From NCBI GenBank assembly GCA_004378665.1, contig SOIA01000008.1, forward strand, positions 1-10,589: DNA of 10,589 bases, written 5' to 3'. Under the pieces are notes generated by a model that searched no databases, was not told the origin of the DNA, and saw only the letters and a list, made by a program, of their open reading frames with translations. The position numbers were made by a program, and so were the translations under genes. Source of the stretch: Candidatus Aminicenantota bacterium. Its GTDB lineage: Bacteria; Acidobacteriota; Aminicenantia; Aminicenantales; Aminicenantaceae. Of the stretch, positions 1 to 5,985 are shown in pieces (positions within the stretch are counted from its first letter, which is position 1; every line of letters begins with the position of its first letter).

Positions 1-77
1 CCTTTTAAGTTGCAACCTTAATGATTTGGTCGACTATTTGTGGAGGTATTGTAGATTGCACAAGAGCTCCCCCTGAT

Positions 78-127
78 TAGGCAGTGGTTAATATGCATGT
101 ATTTAAGTGTATCCACAATACTGCCTA
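78..127. repeat. Short nested inverted repeats in left-edge non-coding DNA
   Basis: An 8-bp perfect inverted repeat, TAGGCAGT at 78-85 and ACTGCCTA at 120-127, brackets about 34 bases. A second, overlapping imperfect pair is GTATTGTAGAT at 46-56 and ATCCACAATAC at 111-121 (10 of 11 match). No convincing coding sequence occupies 1-138. Because a decayed integrase follows directly, these could be remnants of element-end or recombination sites, but they are short enough to arise by chance. No function is assigned. Confidence 0.3.
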
Positions 128-138
128 CCGCCTTCTGA

Positions 139-385
139 GTATCACTTCCCCTGAGGCCAATTATCACAATTGCACTAAATACGGGAATGAGAAAGGGAGA
201 AATCCTTAATCTCCAGTGGAGTCAAGTTGATTTCAAAAACAGAACCATCCGAGTTGAGAAGACAAAGAGTGGAAAAGTCAGATATGTTCCGATGAATGAT
301 GCTGTTTTCAGTGAGCTGTATAATTCTGACCGCGGTCAGACTGTCTTTGTGTTTGCTAATCCATTGAAATTTACAGGGGTAAAGA
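139..385 (+). pseudogene. Decayed tyrosine recombinase/integrase fragment
   Basis: Reading from just after an in-frame TGA at 136-138, the translation contains LRPIITIALNTGMRKGEIL followed by NLQW, the characteristic opening of the phage-integrase catalytic domain. The R in TGMRKGE is the first catalytic arginine. The downstream KTKSGKVRYVPM matches the beta-hairpin that carries the catalytic lysine. The whole N-terminal DNA-binding region is missing, as are the HxxR box, the second histidine/tryptophan and the nucleophilic tyrosine, so it cannot be an active recombinase. An ATG at 187 would give a 77-residue open frame, but it starts inside the domain and its last codons run into the tRNA gene on the other strand, so it is not a credible gene. 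The remnant points toward the 3' end of tRNA-Arg, the usual layout of an integrase at a tRNA attachment site. Family assignment is firm; the exact edges are not. Confidence 0.8.
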
Positions 386-463
386 TGGGGCGCCTGGCCG
401 GATTTGAACCGGCGACCTAGGGATTAGGAATCCCTCGCTCTATCCATACTGAGCTACAGGCGC
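386..463 (-). tRNA. tRNA-Arg, anticodon CCT
   Basis: The minus strand folds into a complete cloverleaf. The acceptor stem GCGCCTG pairs with CAGGCGC, U8-A9 follow, the D stem is GCTC/GAGC, the anticodon stem AGGGA/TCCCT carries loop TTCCTAA with anticodon CCT (plus-strand 426-428), the variable loop has 5 bases, and the T arm GCCGG-TTCAAAT-CCGGC is canonical. A base consistent with A20, an arginine identity element, is present in the D loop. The CCA end appears to be encoded (386-388), leaving C at 389 as the discriminator, which is unusual for arginine tRNAs. The mature 75-nt body is 389-463. It has its own promoter at 491-519, and an integrase remnant touches its 3' end. Confidence 0.95.
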
Positions 464-490
464 ACTCTTATGCGGATTTGAGTCTATTCA

Positions 491-519
491 AATATAGCGG
501 AAAGGATGCTGAATTTCAA
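491..519 (-). promoter_or_regulatory. Predicted sigma70-type promoter of tRNA-Arg
   Basis: On the minus strand TTGAAA (514-519) and TATATT (491-496) are separated by exactly 17 bases. Transcription would begin near 484, giving a leader of about 20 nt before the tRNA at 463. The rest of the 464-613 gap between the tRNA and recD2 holds only a weak inverted repeat (AAACGA 557-562 / TCGTTT 577-582, no T-run). Confidence 0.7.
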
Positions 520-613
520 TTTCCTTATGAGATTGCAGCCCTATGCCCGCAATGACAAACGATCATGGAACTTCAGTCGTTTCTTAAAGGTAAATCTTAA
601 AAATCTAACTTTT

Positions 614-2785
614 TCATCTTCCTTTTCCTTCAGAAGCCTTAATTAACTTTTCCTTGATCAGGCAGTTTCTCTTTACCTGTTGGTCGTTTTTGATGGCGAT
701 GTAAAGCGCTTTATACGAGCCGACGATCACACTCAACTTTTTCGCGCGCGTGAGTGCCGTGTAAAACAGATTCCTCTGGAGCATGATGTAATGTTGCGTC
801 AGAAGCGGCATCACCACGGAAAGGTATTCGCTTCCCTGAGATTTATGGACTGAGACAGCGTAGGCCAATGTCAGATCATCCATCTCTTCCTTTTCATAAA
901 AAACCGGCCGTCCGTAAAAATCCACCTCCACCCTGTATTTCTGCCTGTCCACATGGGAAACCAGACCGATATCACCGTTGAAGACCTCTTTATCATAATT
1001 GTTTCTGACCTGCATCACCTTATCATGAACTTTGATCAGTCGGTTTCCAAATTTTAGCCCTTCTTGACTGGGATTGAGCCTTTGCTGAAGCTCCCTGTTC
1101 AGGTTATCGACTCCCACAAGCCCTCTGTACATAGGGCTTATGACCTGAATCTGTGGGGAGATTGGTTTGAGATTTAGCTTATCCGGTATTCGGGAAGTGC
1201 AGAGATTCATGATGGTGTCGAACACCTTCTGCTCATCATTCTGTGAGATAAAATAGAAATCCGCATCCCTGTCGCCTTTATCAGGCTTGATCAGAGATTG
1301 TCCGTGGTTGACACGATGAGCGTTTTGAACGATCAGGCTGTCCTTGGCCTGACGGAATATCTCATCCAACCTCACAACCTCCACCTTCTTCGAGTCAATG
1401 ATGTCCCGAAGAAGATTGCCCGGCCCGACTGACGGCAGCTGGTCCTTGTCTCCGACCAGGATCAGGCGCATCCAATTCGGAACAGCCTTTAGCAGATGAA
1501 ACATCAGAGGCAGATCCACCATCGAGAACTCATCGATGATCAACACATCTCCTGTCAAAGGATATTTCTCGCTGCGCCTGAAGACTCCCATCTTCGGATT
1601 ATATTCCAGCGCTCGGTGAATCGTTTTCGCTTCTCTCTCTGTCGCTTCAGACAACCTCTTGGCTGCTCTACCAGTGGGAGCGGCCAGAACGACCTGCTTT
1701 TCCCATCTGTGGAAGATATCCACAACGGCTTTGATTATGGTCGTTTTTCCGGTTCCGGGTCCTCCGGTGATGATCAGGAGTTTCTTTCCGAAACACTCTT
1801 TGATGGCGAGTTTTTGTGTTGCGGAAAATTCCAGCCCGAGTTCCTCCTCGACTTCTGAGATCGCCTTGTCCAGATCAAAATCGGGAGTGAGAAACGGAAA
1901 CGAGGCCAGCTTATGGATTGAATGAGCCACCTCCCCTTCGGCCTGATGGAAAAAAGGGAGATAAAGGGCCGTATCCGACCCTATCTTTTCCGTGATCGCT
2001 GATTTCTGTTTTTTGAGCTTCTCAATGGCATCTTTGACCTTCTCCTTTTCGATTTCCAGCTCTTTTATGCAGTTTTTCTCGAGTTTGCTCTGGAGAGAGA
2101 AGACATGGCCCTGCTCGTTATCCTTCTCCATCAAATAAAGAACAAACGCCTTTATCCGCTCAGGAGAAGATGAGCTCATTCCCAGCTTTAGGGCCATCTG
2201 GTCCGCAGTCCTGAACCCGACTCCCCAGATATCCAGGCAGACTTGATAGGGATTGGTCTTCAACACCTGGAAAGACTTTTCTCCGTACTGGTGGTAGATC
2301 TTCGTGGCCAGATTGGTGGACACATTGTGCTCCTGAAGAAATATGATGAGGTCTCGGATGTTCTGATTCTCGGCCCAGGACTTTTTGATCTCCTTCAGCT
2401 TGACTTCTCCGACTCCCTCGACCTGCTTGAGCTTATCGGGTTTCTTCGAAATGATATCTATGGTTTCCGCCCCGAATTTCTTGATGATCCTTCGCGCCAG
2501 AACAGGGCCCACGCCTCTGATCAATCCGGATGAGAGAAACTTCTCGATTCCTTTGGCTGAAGCAGGAAGGATGGGAAGGAAGTTCTCCACTCTGAACTGC
2601 TGTCCGAACCGGGGATTGATCTCCCATTTTCCTTTGATCTTCAGCATTTCCCCTGGAGACAGAGGCGGGAACGAACCCACAACGGTCATGGTCTGTCCGT
2701 CCTCGAGAGAAAACTTGCAGACCGTGTATCCCGTATCCGGGCTGTAAAAGACGATCGATTCTACGGTGCCTTCAAAATATTCCAT
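614..2785 (-). CDS. recD2: RecD2-family ATP-dependent 5'-3' DNA helicase
   Basis: Superfamily 1B helicase of the RecD2 type, which acts in DNA repair in bacteria independently of RecBC. At 723 residues it matches the family (700-800). The N-terminal OB-like region (MEYFEGTVESIVF, residues 1-70) is followed by helix-hairpin-helix repeats around GLIRGVGPVLARRI (about 88-101), VEGVGEVKLKEI (122-133) and DIWGVGFRTADQMA (185-198); these distinguish RecD2 from RecBCD RecD. The motor carries the Q-motif region SATQKLAI (321-328), Walker A GGPGTGKT (341-348), Walker B IDEFSM (417-422), motif III GDKDQLPSVGPG (445-456), motif V HKSQGSEY (647-654) and motif VI YTALTRAKK (675-683). All ATPase motifs look intact. 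I prefer ATG at 2785, preceded by GGA at a 7-nt spacing; a GTG at 2791 would add two residues. A promoter lies at 2896-2924, leaving a leader of roughly 100 nt with a short acidic ORF. The gene is transcribed alone, toward the tRNA. Confidence 0.95.
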   Translation of the reverse strand: MEYFEGTVESIVFYSPDTGYTVCKFSLEDGQTMTVVGSFPPLSPGEMLKIKGKWEINPRFGQQFRVENFLPILPASAKGIEKFLSSGLIRGVGPVLARRIIKKFGAETIDIISKKPDKLKQVEGVGEVKLKEIKKSWAENQNIRDLIIFLQEHNVSTNLATKIYHQYGEKSFQVLKTNPYQVCLDIWGVGFRTADQMALKLGMSSSSPERIKAFVLYLMEKDNEQGHVFSLQSKLEKNCIKELEIEKEKVKDAIEKLKKQKSAITEKIGSDTALYLPFFHQAEGEVAHSIHKLASFPFLTPDFDLDKAISEVEEELGLEFSATQKLAIKECFGKKLLIITGGPGTGKTTIIKAVVDIFHRWEKQVVLAAPTGRAAKRLSEATEREAKTIHRALEYNPKMGVFRRSEKYPLTGDVLIIDEFSMVDLPLMFHLLKAVPNWMRLILVGDKDQLPSVGPGNLLRDIIDSKKVEVVRLDEIFRQAKDSLIVQNAHRVNHGQSLIKPDKGDRDADFYFISQNDEQKVFDTIMNLCTSRIPDKLNLKPISPQIQVISPMYRGLVGVDNLNRELQQRLNPSQEGLKFGNRLIKVHDKVMQVRNNYDKEVFNGDIGLVSHVDRQKYRVEVDFYGRPVFYEKEEMDDLTLAYAVSVHKSQGSEYLSVVMPLLTQHYIMLQRNLFYTALTRAKKLSVIVGSYKALYIAIKNDQQVKRNCLIKEKLIKASEGKGR

Positions 2786-2800
2786 TCTCACATCCGCTGC

Positions 2801-2863
2801 TCAGACGATAACACTCTCATCAGAGAAGCGATAAAAAAAATCATCCTCGCCAAAATCAGACAT
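2801..2863 (-). other. Possible 20-codon leader ORF upstream of recD2
   Basis: Inside the predicted recD2 leader, ATG at 2863 opens a 20-codon frame ending in TGA at 2801-2803, 15 bases before the recD2 ATG. The peptide starts MSDFGEDDFFYRF and is acidic. It spans a run of eight A (plus strand 2833-2840) that could be a slippage site. No good ribosome binding site precedes it and there is no family match I recognise. It may be a chance ORF; it is listed because it lies wholly in the leader and ends close to the recD2 start. Confidence 0.2.
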
Positions 2864-2895
2864 CAAGGCAATAACCGGATTATTCACTTTTCCCT

Positions 2896-2924
2896 ATCAT
2901 ATTCGAATCCTCTTCTCTGGTCAA
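2896..2924 (-). promoter_or_regulatory. Predicted sigma70-type promoter of recD2
   Basis: Minus-strand TTGACC (2919-2924) and TATGAT (2896-2901) with a 17-base spacer. The start site would be near 2889, about 100 nt before recD2. The -35 box sits about 20 bases beyond the lepB terminator, so recD2 is a separate transcription unit. Confidence 0.75.
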
Positions 2925-2941
2925 TATGGGGAGAAAAAAGG

Positions 2942-2966
2942 AAAAAAGGGGCCTGGCCCCTTTTTA
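2942..2966 (-). terminator. Intrinsic terminator after lepB
   Basis: A perfect hairpin with GC core GGGGC-CAG-GCCCC on the minus strand (core 2948-2960), flanked by an A-run that includes the lepB stop codon and by a T-run (2947 down to 2942), then a second T-run after two C residues. The symmetry of A and T tracts means it could act in both directions, but only lepB reads into it here. The 13-bp core is related to the palindrome at 5957-5969. Confidence 0.9.
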
Positions 2967-3728
2967 TCTGATGACTTTGAGGAAGCGGTTCAACCTGGCC
3001 TTCAGGATAAAACTCAAGAATTTTTTCAATCTTTCCTTGAGGCTGGTTTTTTTGTAGGCGTCTTTTTCGGCATTATAAGAAAAATAGATGATCCAGGGTC
3101 TTCCTTTTATGTTGTTCACAGGAAGGAAGCGCCAGTAGCGGCTGTCGTAGCTGTTATCCCGGTTATCCCCCATGACAAAGCAGTGCCCCTTCGGCACAGT
3201 CACAGGACCATAATTCTCTTTGATGGTATCATTATAATAATAATAATTATCTTCCTGGTCACGAACCTGACCGTTTATGTGAATTTTATAATCTTCAAGG
3301 ATGGGTTCATCATTGATGTAGACCTGCCTGTTTTTGACCTCGATCTTTTCCCCCTCCAGTGCAACGACTCTTTTGACAAAATCCTTCTGGAGATCGCCAG
3401 GGAATTTAAAAACCACTACATCTCCTCTTTTGATTCTTTTTGGGGGGAAGACCAGCCCTTCTAAAGGCAAAACCGGGTCAGCATAAGCGAATTTGTTCAC
3501 GAGGAGAAAATCTCCGACAAGCAGAGTGGGTTCCATCGAGCCTGTCGGAATCTGGAAAGCTTGAACGACAAATGTCATCACAAAAAAAACAAAAACCGCA
3601 GTTTCGGCGATAAGCTCGAAGAATTCCCGAAAACCGCTCTTTTCGCGCTTTTTACCTTCTTCCTTGGGGCCTTCGGGTTTGACCTTCTCTTCTTTTGCTT
3701 TGTCTTCTTTCATCTTTTCTTCTTTCAT
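2964..3728 (-). CDS. lepB: Signal peptidase I
   Basis: Membrane serine protease that cleaves signal peptides from exported proteins on the outer face of the inner membrane. The catalytic serine is S64 in PTGSMEPTL (box B), the general-base lysine is K119 in DFVKRVVALEGE (box D), and box E is GHCFVMGDNRDNSYDSRYW (181-199). One transmembrane segment (about 41-58) precedes the serine. The first 31 residues form an unusual lysine/glutamate-rich cytoplasmic tail, and the C-terminal 30 residues are strongly basic. A tyrosine-rich insertion (DNYYYYND, 160-167) lies before box E and is encoded by a palindromic AT-rich triplet tract. Length (254) is normal. A second Met at codon 6 is a possible alternative start. 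It follows the prenyltransferase gene by 17 bases and is presumably cotranscribed with it; a strong terminator follows the stop. Confidence 0.95.
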   Translation of the reverse strand: MKEEKMKEDKAKEEKVKPEGPKEEGKKREKSGFREFFELIAETAVFVFFVMTFVVQAFQIPTGSMEPTLLVGDFLLVNKFAYADPVLPLEGLVFPPKRIKRGDVVVFKFPGDLQKDFVKRVVALEGEKIEVKNRQVYINDEPILEDYKIHINGQVRDQEDNYYYYNDTIKENYGPVTVPKGHCFVMGDNRDNSYDSRYWRFLPVNNIKGRPWIIYFSYNAEKDAYKKTSLKERLKKFLSFILKARLNRFLKVIR

Positions 3729-3745
3729 CTCGAACCACTCTCACT

Positions 3746-4654
3746 TTATATAACGAACGAAACACTTAAAACGATTAAAAAAATGAAGTTCATCAAAATC
3801 GTGTTCTTCACTGCCGGTAAAAATCCGGGCCAGTTATCCAGGTTTGCGCTGCCAATTTTAAACACAATAAAAGGCAGGGGAAAAGTGATCATCACCATTA
3901 AAGACCACAACGGCCAGCCGCCCAGGAATATCCCGGCCAGGACGACCGCATAACAGCACAGTGCCAGGAACAGATAGATCAACAGGCTTTTTTTAAATCC
4001 GAAAAGAATGACCCAGGTTTTTCTCCCGGTCGAGGAATCTGCTTCTTTATCTGGGAACTCATTGATCAATAAGACCAGGGTGGTCAGTATGCCTGAAGGA
4101 ACAGCTACGATCAAAGGCCAGAGCGAAGACAGATTTTGGGCCTGAACATAGTAAGCTCCCAGGACCATCAGAGGCCCCCAGGCGAGGAATATGGCGATTT
4201 CCCCCAGTCCCTTGTTGACAAGCCGAGCCGGAAAACCGTTGTAGCTGAAAACAAAAAAGACAGCCGCCAGGCCTATGAATAAAATGATGTTTCCTTCTGA
4301 CACCGCGTTGAGATAGAGGCCGATCGCTGAGCCCAGCAAGGCGAAAACGGCCGAGACTGTCAGGGCTTCCTTCGGTTTGACAAAACCGTCCAGAACCATC
4401 CGGCTCCCGCCCGAGAAAGGAACCAGCGCATTCTTGTTCAACGCGTCATTCCCGCTCTTGAAGTCAAAATAATCGTTGGCCACGTTGCAGCTGATATGTA
4501 GGAAACAGGCGCCCAGGAAAACCAAGATGAAGTGAAGAAGGTTGAACTGGCCCGTTTCCCACCAGGCAAAGGCCGTGCCCAAGAATACGGCCCCCGCACT
4601 CACCGTCATGAATGGAAGCCGCAAAAGAAGTAGAATCGCTTTTGATTTTTTCAT
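3746..4654 (-). CDS. menA: UbiA-family prenyltransferase, probably MenA-like
   Basis: Integral membrane enzyme of the UbiA superfamily that transfers a polyprenyl chain to an aromatic acceptor; the closest resemblance is to 1,4-dihydroxy-2-naphthoate polyprenyltransferase of menaquinone synthesis. The two metal/diphosphate-binding motifs are present: NVANDYFDFKSGND (57-70) and INEFPDKEADSSTGRKTW (197-214). Between and after them are about eight hydrophobic segments. The Q-rich acceptor specificity cannot be read from sequence, and no other menaquinone genes are in the window, so the symbol is tentative. The open frame extends to a TTG at 4696, but a promoter with TATAAT at 4677-4682 places the transcript start near 4669, so ATG at 4654 (302 residues, MKKSKAILLLLRLPF) is chosen. 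It lies first in a two-gene unit with lepB. Confidence 0.85.
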   Translation of the reverse strand: MKKSKAILLLLRLPFMTVSAGAVFLGTAFAWWETGQFNLLHFILVFLGACFLHISCNVANDYFDFKSGNDALNKNALVPFSGGSRMVLDGFVKPKEALTVSAVFALLGSAIGLYLNAVSEGNIILFIGLAAVFFVFSYNGFPARLVNKGLGEIAIFLAWGPLMVLGAYYVQAQNLSSLWPLIVAVPSGILTTLVLLINEFPDKEADSSTGRKTWVILFGFKKSLLIYLFLALCCYAVVLAGIFLGGWPLWSLMVMITFPLPFIVFKIGSANLDNWPGFLPAVKNTILMNFIFLIVLSVSFVI

Positions 4655-4676
4655 CGTCTTTTTTCCGAAATAATAT

Positions 4677-4704
4677 ATTATATTTTTCCTGCCCAAATAA
4701 TCAA
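4677..4704 (-). promoter_or_regulatory. Predicted sigma70-type promoter of the menA-lepB unit
   Basis: Minus-strand TTGATT (4699-4704) and a perfect TATAAT (4677-4682) with a 16-base spacer. The transcript would begin near 4669, about 15 nt before the ATG at 4654. It faces away from the plus-strand genes. The remaining 4705-4881 region contains the upstream part of the divergent gene, with no plus-strand promoter as good as this one. Confidence 0.75.
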
Positions 4705-4881
4705 GTGAAATAAATCACACGAGGGCATCGGAGGCAGGCGCTTTATTGCATAACTTATTTAATTTGAAAAGGTTACGATACTTTACATGTAGAGAATGAA
4801 TCGGATGAACGGGAAAAGTCGATTGTCATGGCCTCCCCTCTTCATCTCGCCTTTCTTGCACGTTTATATTATACTGAGTCC

Positions 4882-5955
4882 ATGAATTTCACTCTTTTCG
4901 GGTATCCAAAAACCGGAAAAACCACGCTCTTCAACCTCCTCACAGGTGCTAAAATTGAGGTGAAATCCTATGAGGATGGGAAAAAAGAACTTAACCAGAG
5001 AACCTGTCCTGTTCCTGATCCCCGCTTTGACAAAATAGGAGCTCTTTATCCTGAAAAAAATAAGATTCCGGCCGCTGTCGATTTTGTGGACCTGGCAGGA
5101 ATTGCTTACGGTGAAGTCAAAGACAGCACCTATCTCAGCACTCTCCGACTGGCCAACGGACTCACCCATGTTGTCAGAGGATTCCAGGACGAGCGAATCC
5201 CCTATCCCAAGGGCAAGATCAATCCCGAAGAAGACATTCGATCGATGGAAGAGGAACTGATCCTGGCCGATCTGGTCTCTGTGGAATCCAGGCTGGAGAA
5301 ACTCGAGAAAGAACTGCAGCGGTCGAAAACTCCCGAGGGGGAAAAGGAAAAAGAACTTCTGGAGACACTGCGTTCCCATCTGGAGGAAGGAAAGGGAATT
5401 CGCGAGATGGAGCTTTCGGCTCAGGAGGAAAAGCTGATCAGCAGCTTTGCCTTCCTCAGCCAGAAAAGACTTCTCCATATGGTGAACGTCGACGAGACAG
5501 ATATTCCCCTCATCGAAAACCCGGATAAGTTCGCCTCTTCCCGGAAAAAAGGCGTCGCTATCCAGGCTTTTTGCGGCAAGATCGAGATAGAAATCCTCGA
5601 ACTGGAAAACGAGGAAAAAGAAATGTTCCTCGCAGAATACGGTTTGAAGGAGTTGAGTGCACCCAAATTCCTCAAGTCCTCCTACGACCTTCTCAAAGTC
5701 ATCACCTTCTTCACGATCGGCAAGGAAGAAGTGAAGGCCTGGACCATCCCTGAAGACACGACCGCCTTAAAAGCGGCGGGTGCCATCCATACGGATATAG
5801 AAAAAGGATTCGTCCGTGCCGAGGTCATCTCCTGGGAAGAGCTTCTCCAGCACGGTTCCTTCCAGGCCGCCAAAGAAAATGCGGCTGTGCGGCTTGAGGG
5901 CAAGGAGTACCACGTCCAGGATGGAGACGTCATATATTTCCGGTTTGCCAAATGA
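4882..5955 (+). CDS. Divergent YchF/Ola1-like NTPase with TGS domain
   Basis: Obg-related P-loop NTPase of the YchF type; canonical members bind the ribosome and often prefer ATP. The 357 residues match the family (about 363). G1 is GYPKTGKTT (7-15), G3 is DFVDLAGIAYGE (67-78) and G4 is NVDE (202-205), similar to the NxxE of ATP-preferring YchF. The middle holds a charged, probably coiled-coil helical stretch (about 115-180). A TGS domain closes the protein (about 285-357; KAWTIPEDTTALKAAGAIHTD and EYHVQDGDVIYF). Divergence is concentrated in the switch regions: the family's PFxTIxPN switch I motif and the KGAS-GEGLGN segment after G3 are not recognisable, and G1 reads PKTGKT instead of PNVGKS. 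A hydrophobic residue follows DxAG, as in HAS-GTPases. ATG at 4882 is chosen because YchF proteins begin a few residues before the P-loop; an in-frame ATG at 4828 would add 18 unrelated residues. It may be a paralogue beside a canonical ychF elsewhere. Confidence 0.85.
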   Translation: MNFTLFGYPKTGKTTLFNLLTGAKIEVKSYEDGKKELNQRTCPVPDPRFDKIGALYPEKNKIPAAVDFVDLAGIAYGEVKDSTYLSTLRLANGLTHVVRGFQDERIPYPKGKINPEEDIRSMEEELILADLVSVESRLEKLEKELQRSKTPEGEKEKELLETLRSHLEEGKGIREMELSAQEEKLISSFAFLSQKRLLHMVNVDETDIPLIENPDKFASSRKKGVAIQAFCGKIEIEILELENEEKEMFLAEYGLKELSAPKFLKSSYDLLKVITFFTIGKEEVKAWTIPEDTTALKAAGAIHTDIEKGFVRAEVISWEELLQHGSFQAAKENAAVRLEGKEYHVQDGDVIYFRFAK

Positions 5956-5971
5956 TGGGGTCTGACCCCAT
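5955..5971. repeat. 17-bp palindrome between the YchF-like gene and tgt
   Basis: ATGGGGT-CTG-ACCCCAT forms a perfect 7-bp stem with a 3-base loop. Its first base is the last base of the TGA stop of the upstream gene. No T-run follows, so it is not a standard intrinsic terminator, and tgt begins 14 bases later. The 13-bp core GGGGTCTGACCCC matches the lepB terminator core GGGGCCTGGCCCC apart from one compensatory pair. It may be a dispersed palindromic element or a hairpin that tunes readthrough or RNA stability. Confidence 0.7.
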
Positions 5972-5985
5972 ATGAGAATAGTACC

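Noticed and set aside
187..420. 77-codon open frame as an intact integrase gene
   Set aside because: It begins inside the catalytic domain, its homology extends upstream of the ATG, it lacks HxxR and Tyr, and its end is antisense tRNA sequence.
557..582. Inverted repeat AAACGA/TCGTTT as a recD2 terminator
   Set aside because: Six-base AT-rich stem, 14-base loop and no T-run on the recD2 strand.
1496..1925. Plus-strand open frames antisense to recD2
   Set aside because: They mirror conserved helicase motifs on the other strand and have no family features or start signals.
4655..4696. TTG start at 4696 for the prenyltransferase
   Set aside because: It lies upstream of the transcript start implied by TTGATT-16-TATAAT; ATG 4654 fits the family N-terminus better.
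4864..5478. 204-codon minus-strand frame opposite the YchF-like gene
   Set aside because: The opposite strand encodes clear NTPase motifs; the antisense translation has no recognisable domain.
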